Positions 25,001-33,435 of a stretch of DNA of 64,000 bases are shown here, in pieces. The stretch comes from Dyadobacter sp. CY347. Its GTDB lineage: Bacteria > Bacteroidota > Bacteroidia > Cytophagales > Spirosomataceae. The stretch is from assembly GCF_021502655.1 (NCBI RefSeq), contig NZ_JAKFFT010000009.1:248001-312000 (forward strand), in the 5' to 3' direction. The translations under genes and the position numbers were made by a program. Below the pieces are notes generated by a model, which was not told the origin of the DNA, made no database searches, and was given only the letters and a program-made list of their open reading frames with translations. How positions within the stretch are numbered: position 1 is the first letter of the stretch; each line of letters begins with the position of its first letter.

Positions 25001-26023
25001 ATGATATCGAGAGCCCAGCGGATCAATGCATTTATAAATCTTGGAAAATTCATCACAAACCCTCAAAATGAACCGGTAACCGAAGAATGGATCGCCCGGG
25101 CCAACAGCAAGAACAACTGGTTTACTCCCGAAAACGTAGCGAGGTCGCTGAATGCTATTGCCCATCAATTTTTAAATCCGGACAAGCTGAATGCGTGGGC
25201 AGCGCAATATCCCGAGGCAGGATCATCTCAAAAAATAGGCGTTGTAATGGCCGGGAACATTCCAGCGGTGGGATTTCACGACGCATTATCCGTCATCATC
25301 AGCGGACATATATTAATGGCCAAACCGAGCTCAGACGACCATATGCTCATCCATGCATTATTGGATACGCTTGTTGATATCGAACCAGGTTTAAAAGATC
25401 AGATTCAGTTTGTCGAGCGCCTGAACGATGCCGACGCGTATATTGCCACGGGAAGCGACAATACTGCGCGTTATTTCCATTATTATTTTGCTAAAAAACC
25501 CAACATTATCCGCAGAAACCGAACATCGGTGGCCGTGTTGACAGGCAATGAAAGTACGGAAGAACTGGCGGCGCTTGGGCGTGATGCATTACAATATTTT
25601 GGCTTGGGATGCCGCAATGTATCCAAGCTTTTTGTTCCGGCCGGATATGATTTTACCAAGTTTTACGAATCCATTCAGGACCTGGACAAGACGTATTTGC
25701 ATCACCATAAATACTTTAACAATTATGAGTACAACAAGTCGATCTTCCTGGTAAACCGGGTGCCGCATTATGATAACGGCTTTCTGCTGCTGACAGAAAG
25801 CAAAGCGCTGGTTTCTGCGATCAGTGTGCTGCATTACGAAACATATGAATCACTTTCGGACATTGAAGAACCATTAAAGGAACAGGCAGAGAAGATACAA
25901 TGTGTGGTTACAAATGCTGAGATTGACCTTCCGGCGCTGATCCCATTCGGGAAAACGCAGGAACCGGGATTGTATGATTATGCAGACGCCGTTGACACGA
26001 TGGCATTTTTAGCAAAATTCTAA
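25001..26023 (+). CDS. LuxC-like acyl-CoA reductase
   Basis: A 340-residue protein of the LuxC/acyl-CoA reductase family within the aldehyde dehydrogenase superfamily. Recognisable parts are the nucleotide-binding stretch GVVMAGNIPAVGFHD, the pair ILMAKPSSDDHML, and FGLGCRNVSKLFVP with the probable catalytic cysteine. It would reduce an acyl-CoA (or activated fatty acid) to the aldehyde with NADPH. No luxAB or luxDE genes are present, so luminescence is not implied; aldehyde or wax-like lipid metabolism is more likely. Its 3' end lies only 25 bases from that of the opposing esterase gene. Confidence 0.85.
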   Translation: MISRAQRINAFINLGKFITNPQNEPVTEEWIARANSKNNWFTPENVARSLNAIAHQFLNPDKLNAWAAQYPEAGSSQKIGVVMAGNIPAVGFHDALSVIISGHILMAKPSSDDHMLIHALLDTLVDIEPGLKDQIQFVERLNDADAYIATGSDNTARYFHYYFAKKPNIIRRNRTSVAVLTGNESTEELAALGRDALQYFGLGCRNVSKLFVPAGYDFTKFYESIQDLDKTYLHHHKYFNNYEYNKSIFLVNRVPHYDNGFLLLTESKALVSAISVLHYETYESLSDIEEPLKEQAEKIQCVVTNAEIDLPALIPFGKTQEPGLYDYADAVDTMAFLAKF

Positions 26024-26047
26024 TTTTCTGCTTCCGTCAAATTTTCA

Positions 26048-26851
26048 TCAGTTTTCTTGCGAAACCCATCTCAAAAAGTCAGGAAGCGCTTCGGACCAGG
26101 TTTTAAGATTATGCTCGCCGAAGGCAATTTCTTTGTAAAATACATCACGGTTCCAGGCGTAACCTTTCCGTTCTAATTCGGCAATGCATTCCAGCGTATC
26201 CTGGATCGAATCAATGACGCCGTCGCCATCACGATCGTCGTATTCATCCAGGGAACCGCATTGAAACCAAAATTTGAGGTCCGGTTTGGTTTCAGCATTG
26301 CGCAGCTGCGCGTGCATGATGCGGTCGGAATCGTTATAATCATCGTGGAGCGCTCGTTTTCGCCACCAGAGTGCACCGGAAAATATGCCCGCTTTGGAGA
26401 ATATCTGCGGATTGTTCCAAACTATGTCCATCGCCATTAAACCGCCCAATGAAAATCCCGCATATGTAATGCGTTCCTTCACAACATTATAAGCTTCATT
26501 TAAATGTGGGATCAGTTCCTGCACTACAAACCTGGAAGTGGCCTCTGCCCTGTTTCCGCGTCCTGCATAATCTGCCTCAGCTGCGACGCCATATTCGTAA
26601 ATGCGGTTATCATTGGCGTGAATGCCTACTATTAGCACCGGATCGATCTCCCTACTTGATTGCAAATCCGCCAGGGTCTGCGCCAATCCCAACCCTTCGA
26701 AATCCTGGCCGTCATTAAACAAAATCAGCGGATAAGCTTGGGACGGCCCGAAATCTTTTGGCAGCAGAATAGTGACCACGACCTCTCTTTCCAGAGAGAC
26801 AGAAAACACATTTTTAGTAATGGATTGAACAGGATCAGTAGCGAAACTCAA
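26048..26851 (-). CDS. Alpha/beta-hydrolase esterase, enterochelin-esterase-like
   Basis: A 267-residue hydrolase of the putative esterase (esterase D/Fes-like) family. The nucleophile elbow is YAGFSLGGLMAMD, the acid probably lies in the CGSLDEYDDRDGDG region, and the histidine in FGEHNLKTW. There is no signal peptide, so it is cytoplasmic. The frame begins after an in-frame stop with no ATG, so TTG at 26851 is the best start. It is divergent from a second esterase that also starts with TTG. That pair flanks the start of the amidoligase gene cluster; it might release or trim a product made there, but the substrate is unknown. Confidence 0.8.
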   Translation of the reverse strand: MSFATDPVQSITKNVFSVSLEREVVVTILLPKDFGPSQAYPLILFNDGQDFEGLGLAQTLADLQSSREIDPVLIVGIHANDNRIYEYGVAAEADYAGRGNRAEATSRFVVQELIPHLNEAYNVVKERITYAGFSLGGLMAMDIVWNNPQIFSKAGIFSGALWWRKRALHDDYNDSDRIMHAQLRNAETKPDLKFWFQCGSLDEYDDRDGDGVIDSIQDTLECIAELERKGYAWNRDVFYKEIAFGEHNLKTWSEALPDFLRWVSQEN

Positions 26852-26970
26852 ATTGGCTGGGTTGAAATCGTTGTCATATATGGCTGCAAGTTAATAAATG
26901 CCTATAATTTGGTTCCGTTAATTTGTTTTGTATATTTCAATATCAATGCTTTTAAATAAATAAGATCCTT

Positions 26971-27678
26971 TTGGAAGAGAAGCATATCACCTATTATTCG
27001 CATCACCTGGACAGAAATGTGGACATGCTCGTCTACGGAAACTGGGGCTATCCGCTCCTGCTCTTCCCGACCACATTGGGACGATATTACCAGGCCAAAG
27101 ACATGGGCCTGATTGAAGCTGTAAGACCATTGGTAGAATCAGGAAAATATAAGATATACTGTGTAGATTCCATCGATGCAGACTCCTGGTATGCCAAACA
27201 TCTGAATCCACAATACAGGGTACTGAACCACATTCAGTATGACAAATTTCTGCATCATGAACTCGTGCCCTATATAAGAAATGAATGTAATGTGGGCAGA
27301 ATCGGCGTAGCCGGATGCAGCTTTGGAGGGTTTCACGCGGCCAATTTTGCATTCAAACATCCCGATCAGGTGGCCTATATGATTAGCATGAGCGGCGCAT
27401 TCGACATCCGCAGCTTCACCGACGGGTTTTACGACGACACTGTTTACTTTAATAACCCCGTCGATTTCATGCCTAATGAACAGGGCTGGCGCTATGGCCA
27501 CATGAAAATCGTTTTGGGCACCTCGGATTGGGATATTTGCCTGGATAGTAATTTAAAGATGTCCAAAATCCTCAATGACCAGGGAATAGAACATTGGCTC
27601 GATATTAGAGGGTGGGAAAAACACGACTGGCCGCTGTGGAACAAAATGTTCACGGATTACCTGTCGCGTATCATGTAA
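26971..27678 (+). CDS. Putative esterase heading the amidoligase cluster
   Basis: A 235-residue alpha/beta hydrolase of the putative-esterase family. The N-terminus HLDRNVDMLVYGNWGYPLLL is followed by the nucleophile elbow GVAGCSFGGFHAANFA, an acid in LGTSDWDICLD, and a histidine in GWEKHDWPLW. The elbow reads CSFGG rather than the usual GxSxG, keeping the serine. No signal peptide is seen. The first possible start is TTG at 26971. It is only 21 bases ahead of the ATP-grasp ligase gene, so it should be the first gene of that operon and may hydrolyse an ester or amide intermediate of the pathway. Confidence 0.8.
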   Translation: MEEKHITYYSHHLDRNVDMLVYGNWGYPLLLFPTTLGRYYQAKDMGLIEAVRPLVESGKYKIYCVDSIDADSWYAKHLNPQYRVLNHIQYDKFLHHELVPYIRNECNVGRIGVAGCSFGGFHAANFAFKHPDQVAYMISMSGAFDIRSFTDGFYDDTVYFNNPVDFMPNEQGWRYGHMKIVLGTSDWDICLDSNLKMSKILNDQGIEHWLDIRGWEKHDWPLWNKMFTDYLSRIM

Positions 27679-27699
27679 CAACAAAACAAAAAACCGGAT

Positions 27700-28896
27700 A
27701 TGAAGAAAATTGGAATTTTGTTTGGAATGGAAAACACTTTTCCAAACGCATTTATTGAAAGAGTAAATAGCAAAGACAGCGGTTTCATCGCAGAAGCCGT
27801 GACGATTGACAAAGTAGTTCAGGCCGATCCAACGGAGTACGCGGTGATCATTGACCGGATCTCTCAGGATGTGCCTTTTTATCGTGCATATTTGAAAAAT
27901 GCCGCATTATCAGGCACGGCAGTCATTAATAATCCTTTTTGGTGGAGTGCGGATGAAAAGTTTTTCAATAATGCACTGGCCGAAAAAATAGGTGTTCCGG
28001 TTCCAAAAACGGTGCTGATCCCTTCAAAAGAACGTCCGGAAAATACATCTGAAACATCTTTCCGTAACCTCGCATTTCCAATGGCCTGGGAAGAAATATT
28101 TCAATACATTGGCTTTCCGGCCTATATGAAACCACACGACGGCGGAGGATGGAAAAGCGTTTATAAAGTGGTTAATCCGCACGATATGTGGCATAAGCAT
28201 GAGGAAACCGGTCAGCTGGTCATGATGTTGCAGGAAGAAATAGAGTTTACGGATTATTTCCGCTGCTATTGCATAGGTCAGAAAGACGTGCTGATCATGC
28301 CTTACGAGCCAAGAAACCCGCATCACTTGCGCTATGCAGCCGAAATGAAGGCAACTGGCGAAGAAGGCGAAAAACTTTTGGAAACAATAAAAGACTATAC
28401 ATTGAAATTGAATATCGCATTGGGTTACGATTTCAATACGGTGGAATTTGCAGTGCGGGACGGCATTCCTATCGCCATTGATTTTTGCAATCCTGCGCCA
28501 GATGCAGACATTTATTCCGTAGGCCGCGACAATTTTGAATGGGTTGTGGAAGCTGCCGCAAATCTGGCCATCGAGAAAGCCAAAGCACATGTTCCTGGTC
28601 AAACCAACCTGACTTGGGGAACATTTGTAAAAGACTCAATAGGCATTTCGGCAAAAACTGGCGCTTCTGCTGACATTACTCCGGTCAATGTTGTTGAATC
28701 CGCAGAACAGCCCATAGCAACTCCGGCTTCCGCCAAAGAAGTAAAGGTTAAGACGGTTACACCTAAAAAATTACCGAAACTGGTGGAAGATAAGGGCAAC
28801 CAGCCCGTGCCGAGCGAGCCGACACCAAAAATCCCTACCAAAAAAGCAGCTGCTACCAAAGCGCCTGCGGCTAATTCTAAACTGAAAAAATCTTAA
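27700..28896 (+). CDS. ATP-grasp amidoligase with basic C-terminal tail
   Basis: A 398-residue ATP-grasp enzyme of the RimK-like group. The pre-ATP-grasp part is residues 1-95. The nucleotide-binding lysine lies in AYMKPHDGGGWKSVYKV (K144), the hinge in MLQEEIEF (179-180), and the Mg2+-binding residues in NTVEFAV (E249) and AIDFCNPAPD (D261, N264). Such enzymes couple a carboxylate to an amine through an acyl phosphate. The last 55 residues (about 345-398) are low-complexity Lys/Pro/Ala/Thr, like histone-H1 tails, and are not part of the fold. It lies between an esterase gene and a COG2170 ligase gene with gaps of about 21 bases. The substrate is unknown. Confidence 0.82.
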   Translation: MKKIGILFGMENTFPNAFIERVNSKDSGFIAEAVTIDKVVQADPTEYAVIIDRISQDVPFYRAYLKNAALSGTAVINNPFWWSADEKFFNNALAEKIGVPVPKTVLIPSKERPENTSETSFRNLAFPMAWEEIFQYIGFPAYMKPHDGGGWKSVYKVVNPHDMWHKHEETGQLVMMLQEEIEFTDYFRCYCIGQKDVLIMPYEPRNPHHLRYAAEMKATGEEGEKLLETIKDYTLKLNIALGYDFNTVEFAVRDGIPIAIDFCNPAPDADIYSVGRDNFEWVVEAAANLAIEKAKAHVPGQTNLTWGTFVKDSIGISAKTGASADITPVNVVESAEQPIATPASAKEVKVKTVTPKKLPKLVEDKGNQPVPSEPTPKIPTKKAAATKAPAANSKLKKS

Positions 28897-28918
28897 TCCA
28901 TCCGCATACGCACGCTCT

Positions 28919-30019
28919 ATGGCCACTTTCACGCTGGGAATTGAGGAAGAATTTCAGACCATTGATCCTGTAACCAGGAACCTGCGGTCACATATGTCGA
29001 AGCTTGTTGAGGATGGAAAGATCACGCTCAAAGAGCGTGTGAAAGCCGAGATGCACCAGGCCGTTGTGGAAGTGGGCACCAATATTTGTCATAATATTCA
29101 GGAAGCCCGTGAAGAAGTTACCTATCTGCGGAAAATGATCCTGGACCTGGCCGATAAACAAAACTTGCAAGTCGCCGCAGCCGGAACACATCCGTTCGCA
29201 GACTGGGTTGAACAGCTCATCACACCCGACCCGCGTTATGACGAGATTATCGACGAAATGCGCGACGTGGCACGCGGCAACCTGATATTCGGGTTGCACG
29301 TGCACGTTGGCATCGAAAACCGGGACGAAGCCATTCAGATCATGAATGCGGTGAGATATTTTCTGCCGCACATTTATGCATTATCAACGAATTCGCCCTT
29401 TTGGTGCGGCCGTAACACGGGTTTTAAATCTTACAGGTCGAAAGTTTTTGATAAATTTCCACGGACCGGAATTCCGGATTCCTTCTCCAGTGCAGCGGAA
29501 TATGATGAATATGTCAATCTGCTGATCAAAACGAAATGCATTGATAATGGCAAGAAAATCTGGTGGGACATTCGCGTCCATCCTTTTTTTGACACCATTG
29601 AATTCCGCATGTGTGATGTGCCTATGCGCACGGACGAGACCATTTGCCTGGCCGCCATTATGCAAGCCCTCGTTGCCAAAATCCACAAGCTGCACCGCAT
29701 GAACCTGACGTTCAGGCCTTATCACCGCATGCTGATCAATGAAAACAAATGGAGGGCGGCGCGTTATGGAATTCATGGCAAGCTCATCGATTTCGGCAAA
29801 CAGGAAGAGGTTGAATATAATGTGCTGGTTGTTGAGCTTCTGGAATTTATAGAAGATGTGATAGACGAGTTAGGGAGCCGGAAAGAGATCGAATACATTC
29901 ATCAAATCATGGCTATGGGAACCGGAGCCGACAGGCAACTGGCTGTTTTCGAAGAAACCGGAAGTATGAATGCAGTGGTGGATTATATCGTTTCCGAAAC
30001 CAGAATCGGCCTGGATTAG
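28919..30019 (+). CDS. Carboxylate-amine ligase, GCS2/YbdK family (COG2170)
   Basis: A 366-residue member of the glutamate-cysteine ligase family 2, which has the glutamine-synthetase-like fold. It starts with the canonical GIEEEFQTID (7-16), and contains AEMHQAVVEVGTNIC, HVHVGIENRDEA (about 126-137) and a FRMCDVPMRTDET segment, all typical of YbdK. These enzymes form gamma-glutamyl or other amide bonds using ATP; E. coli YbdK has weak glutamate-cysteine ligase activity. The gene follows the ATP-grasp ligase by 22 bases and precedes a glutamine amidotransferase, so it is the second of three probable amide-bond-forming enzymes here. Confidence 0.88.
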   Translation: MATFTLGIEEEFQTIDPVTRNLRSHMSKLVEDGKITLKERVKAEMHQAVVEVGTNICHNIQEAREEVTYLRKMILDLADKQNLQVAAAGTHPFADWVEQLITPDPRYDEIIDEMRDVARGNLIFGLHVHVGIENRDEAIQIMNAVRYFLPHIYALSTNSPFWCGRNTGFKSYRSKVFDKFPRTGIPDSFSSAAEYDEYVNLLIKTKCIDNGKKIWWDIRVHPFFDTIEFRMCDVPMRTDETICLAAIMQALVAKIHKLHRMNLTFRPYHRMLINENKWRAARYGIHGKLIDFGKQEEVEYNVLVVELLEFIEDVIDELGSRKEIEYIHQIMAMGTGADRQLAVFEETGSMNAVVDYIVSETRIGLD

Positions 30020-30128
30020 CTTGATTTCAATTTTGTGCGAACTAATAGTCCGTCAGGTTGTTAACCATATTTACCCTATTTATTAAAAATAATGTTAACG
30101 GCTGACACTAAGCAAGCAGCCCTTGAAG

Positions 30129-30971
30129 ATGAACGATAACAAAAAACATTTCCGGATTGCCATTCTGGACATGTACGATGGCTTCGAAAACGAAGGAATG
30201 CGTTGTATTAAGAAAATTATAACTGCATTTGGTGAACGGGAATCTGTGGAGGTTGCCTACACGGTTTTTGATGTCAGACAGAAATTGGAAATTCCGGGAA
30301 TGGATTTCGATGCATACATTTCAACCGGCGGACCCGGAAATCCTTCCCCGGTGGGCGCGGCCTGGGAGAAGAAATTTTTTAGTTTTCTGGATCAAATGCT
30401 GCAATTCAACGCCAGCAGACATAACAAGATCAAAAAACATCTTTTCTTAATTTGCCATTCATTTCAAATGGCCAGCATTCACTGGCAATTGGCGAGTGTG
30501 AGCAAAAGACGGAAAACTTCATTTGGGACATTTCCCGTTTACAAAACTGCGGCGGGACATAAAGATTCCCTTCTCGCTGCGCTGGCAGATCCGTTTTGGA
30601 TCGTTGACTCCCGTGATTATCAGGTTACCCAACCAAATCAATTCGCTTTCGATGATTTGGGCGCCAAGCTGCTTTGTCTCGAAAAGATCCGGCCGCATGT
30701 TCCGCTCGAACGTGCTGTCATGGCGATCCGATTTTCTAAAGAAATTGTGGGAACGCAGTTTCATCCGGAGGCAGATGCAGAGGGCATGCTGCGCTATTTT
30801 TTACGTGAAGACAAAAAGACCAGCATTATCGCAAATCACGGCGAGGCCAAATACAATGAAATGATCGCGCATTTGAATGATCCGGACAAGATTATGATGA
30901 CCGAATCGGTTATCATTCCCGCTTTTCTTAAAAATGCTCTGAACAAATCTTTTCTGCCCGCCTATGCATAA
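30129..30971 (+). CDS. Class I glutamine-amidotransferase-like protein
   Basis: A 280-residue protein with the class I amidotransferase fold. The nucleophile is in LFLICHSFQMA (a CHS elbow instead of the common CLGHQ), preceded by STGGPGNPSP, and the His/Glu pair is in GTQFHPEAD. An extra C-terminal part of about 70 residues follows. No synthase domain is attached, so it either feeds ammonia to a separate partner or acts as a gamma-glutamyl hydrolase like PuuD. The ATG at 30129 (MNDNKKHFRI) is preferred over a TTG at 30123. A gap of about 110 bases precedes it, and the next gene overlaps it by 8 bases. Confidence 0.8.
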   Translation: MNDNKKHFRIAILDMYDGFENEGMRCIKKIITAFGERESVEVAYTVFDVRQKLEIPGMDFDAYISTGGPGNPSPVGAAWEKKFFSFLDQMLQFNASRHNKIKKHLFLICHSFQMASIHWQLASVSKRRKTSFGTFPVYKTAAGHKDSLLAALADPFWIVDSRDYQVTQPNQFAFDDLGAKLLCLEKIRPHVPLERAVMAIRFSKEIVGTQFHPEADAEGMLRYFLREDKKTSIIANHGEAKYNEMIAHLNDPDKIMMTESVIIPAFLKNALNKSFLPAYA

Positions 30972-32157
30972 GCAAGCCCGCGAAGCATTTAATGAATCAT
31001 TTACAACTGGTAAATACGAGGCATTTGTAAAATCATTTGAAGCCGACTTTCCCGGTCAGCTTGATTTTCGTGTTGCCGAAACGCCGATTTTTGTTCCGAA
31101 GGAGTTATTTGAAAAAATCAACATTGCCTCAGAGCAGATCATTGAAACATTGCGTTCTGCGCAATTTGTAAGTCAAACACAACGGGCCGTTCCGGCAGAT
31201 CAATCCGTTCCGAATGAGAATGCCCACACATCCTTCCTGGCAATTGACTTCGCGGTTTGCAAAGACGAAGCTGGCAATCTGATCCCGCAATTGATTGAAT
31301 TACAAGGATTTCCTTCCTTATTCGGTTATCAGGCTTATTTGTCGGAAAACTTCAAAATGCATTTCGAAATCCCTGAGAACTTTGGTTACAGCTTCGGGGC
31401 CGGTTCCTATGAAGCGTACGTTGAAAAATTGAAGCATTTAATCCTGGCCGGTGAAGATACTGAGCATGTTATCCTGCTAGAAATATTTCCGGAGAAGCAA
31501 AAAACGCGCGTTGATTTTGCAGTGACAGAAGCAATGCTGGGTGTGAAAGCTGTTTGTTATACCAAACTCATTAAGGAAGGAAAAAATCTTTTTTACGAAG
31601 AGAATGGCAGAAAAATTCAGGTGAAAAGAATCTACAACCGCCTGATATTCGATGATTTACTTAACTATCCCGACCTGCAAACCAGCTATCATTTAACAGA
31701 CGATGTGGATGTAAGCTGGGTGGGCCATCCTAACTGGTTTTTTCGGATCAGCAAATTTTCACTCCCCTTCCTTAAAAGCGAGTACATCCCAGAAACGCGA
31801 TTTGTCAGCGACTATCAAGGTAACTTTCCGGCAGATCTGGAAAATTTCGTTTTGAAACCACTCTTTTCATTTGCAGGCGCAGGCGTGCAGTTGCACATTA
31901 CAAAAGCCAATTTGACTGCATTACCAGATCCGGAAAACTATATTTTACAGCGCAAAGTAACCTACGAGCCCGTCATTCAGGCGCCGGATGGGTTAGTAAA
32001 ATGTGAAGTTCGCATGATGTACGGTTGGAATGACAATGCTGAAAAACCCGAATTGTTTGTTGCTTTGAGCAGGCTTAGCCGTGGAGAAATGATCGGCGTT
32101 CGTTACAATAAGGATTTCACCTGGGTTGGCGGAAGCGCGGCCTTCTTCGAAAAGTAA
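30964..32157 (+). CDS. Probable circularly permuted ATP-grasp ligase
   Basis: A 397-residue protein without a clear family name. Near the N-terminus it has FLAIDFAVCKDEAG and LIPQLIELQGFPSLFGYQ (about 91-123), resembling the acidic Mg2+-binding end of ATP-grasp enzymes. Near the C-terminus it has FVLKPLFSFAGAGVQL (about 295-310), resembling the nucleotide-binding lysine and glycine loop, then YILQRKV and CEVRMMY. The metal site therefore precedes the ATP site, the order seen in glutathionylspermidine-synthase-like permuted ATP-grasps. RIYNRLIFDDLL (213-224) also fits that group. Its ATG overlaps the amidotransferase gene by 8 bases, which argues for a joint function. The assignment is structural inference from motifs. 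Confidence 0.65.
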   Translation: MHKQAREAFNESFTTGKYEAFVKSFEADFPGQLDFRVAETPIFVPKELFEKINIASEQIIETLRSAQFVSQTQRAVPADQSVPNENAHTSFLAIDFAVCKDEAGNLIPQLIELQGFPSLFGYQAYLSENFKMHFEIPENFGYSFGAGSYEAYVEKLKHLILAGEDTEHVILLEIFPEKQKTRVDFAVTEAMLGVKAVCYTKLIKEGKNLFYEENGRKIQVKRIYNRLIFDDLLNYPDLQTSYHLTDDVDVSWVGHPNWFFRISKFSLPFLKSEYIPETRFVSDYQGNFPADLENFVLKPLFSFAGAGVQLHITKANLTALPDPENYILQRKVTYEPVIQAPDGLVKCEVRMMYGWNDNAEKPELFVALSRLSRGEMIGVRYNKDFTWVGGSAAFFEK

Positions 32158-32214
32158 ATGAAGTTTTATAAATTTAAATAATAAAATACTTTTCAAAAGT
32201 ATTTAACATTTAGA

Positions 32215-33435
32215 ATGCACATATCCCACCGCCAACATTTTTTTGACCACTTAGCTCAAACTTCCGATTACCCGCTTGCACTTGAAATTGAGAAAGCGGA
32301 AGGTGTTTATATGTATGGTCCGGATGGCAAACGCTACATGGATCTGATCTCCGGGATTGCAGTTAGTAATGTTGGGCACAGACATCCCAAAGTGCTCGCG
32401 GCTGTGTATGAGCAACTTGAAAAGCATATGCATTTGCTTGTGTACGGTGAATATGTACAAAGCACGCAAGTGCAACTTGCCAAAGCGCTTACTCAAACAT
32501 TGAAAGTGGAAAGCGAATATCCATCGCCCTATGGCTTGATTGATAATGTGTATTTTACAAATTCGGGAACGGAAGCGGTCGAAGGCGCGATGAAACTCGC
32601 GAAACGTTTTACCGGACGCAACGAATTTGTGTCTTGTTTCAATGCTTACCACGGAGCTACGCAAGGTGCATTGAGCCTTGCCGGAGCTGAATTTTTCAAA
32701 CGAAACTTTCGTCCCTTACTGCCTGGTGTCACCCACATTCAGCATGGATTTCTGCCCGATATTGAAAAAATAACGGAAAAAACTGCCGCGGTTATTATTG
32801 AGATTATTGGCGGTGAGTCAGGTGTACGCGTACCATATTCCGAATATTTCCCGGCATTACGGAACAAGTGCAATGAGACAGGTGCGCTTCTGATCTTTGA
32901 CGAAATTCAAACGGGATATGGCCGTACGGGCTCATTCTGGGCATTTGAGCAATTTGGAGCTTATCCGGATATGCTGCTCAGCGCAAAAGGGATGGGTGGC
33001 GGCATGCCTATCGGCGCGTTTATGGCTTCTCAGAACATTATGGAAGTTTTCAAAAACAATCCAATTCTTGGCCATATTACCACATTTGGCGGGCATCCGG
33101 TAAGCTGCGCGTCTTCGCTTGCGGCATTGCAGGTTACATTAGATGAAGATTTACCAGTGGCTGCCATTGAAAAAGGCGACCTTTTCAAATCATTGTTAGT
33201 CCATCCGGCAATTAAGGAGGTGAGAGGAAGGGGCTTAATGCTCGCGGCAGAAATGGAATCTTTTCCTAAATTGAAGGACACCATTGATCGCTGCATCGAA
33301 CGAGGCGTGGTTACCGACTGGTTTTTGTTTTGTGATAACGCCATGCGCATCGCGCCGCCGCTTACCATTACAGAAGCTCAGATCCGTGAGGCTTGCGCCG
33401 TAATTTTATCAGTTTTGAACGATAGCAACATATGA
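32215..33435 (+). CDS. Class III PLP-dependent aminotransferase
   Basis: A 406-residue aminotransferase of the acetylornithine/ornithine type. The PLP-binding pieces are FTNSGTEAVEGAMKLA (114-129), AYHGATQGALSL, LLIFDEIQTGYGRTG (D229), and the Schiff-base lysine in LLSAKGMGGGMPIGAF (K258). It would transfer an amino group from an omega-amino acid or diamine to a 2-oxo acid, or the reverse. It begins 57 bases after the permuted ATP-grasp gene and overlaps the next gene in an ATGA junction. In this context it might supply or consume an amine substrate of the ligases. The substrate is not recognisable from sequence. Confidence 0.88.
   Translation: MHISHRQHFFDHLAQTSDYPLALEIEKAEGVYMYGPDGKRYMDLISGIAVSNVGHRHPKVLAAVYEQLEKHMHLLVYGEYVQSTQVQLAKALTQTLKVESEYPSPYGLIDNVYFTNSGTEAVEGAMKLAKRFTGRNEFVSCFNAYHGATQGALSLAGAEFFKRNFRPLLPGVTHIQHGFLPDIEKITEKTAAVIIEIIGGESGVRVPYSEYFPALRNKCNETGALLIFDEIQTGYGRTGSFWAFEQFGAYPDMLLSAKGMGGGMPIGAFMASQNIMEVFKNNPILGHITTFGGHPVSCASSLAALQVTLDEDLPVAAIEKGDLFKSLLVHPAIKEVRGRGLMLAAEMESFPKLKDTIDRCIERGVVTDWFLFCDNAMRIAPPLTITEAQIREACAVILSVLNDSNI

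Noticed and set aside
25001..26023. LuxC homologue as a sign of bioluminescence
   Set aside because: No luxA, luxB, luxD or luxE is in the window, and the acyl-CoA reductase family is widespread in non-luminous Bacteroidota.
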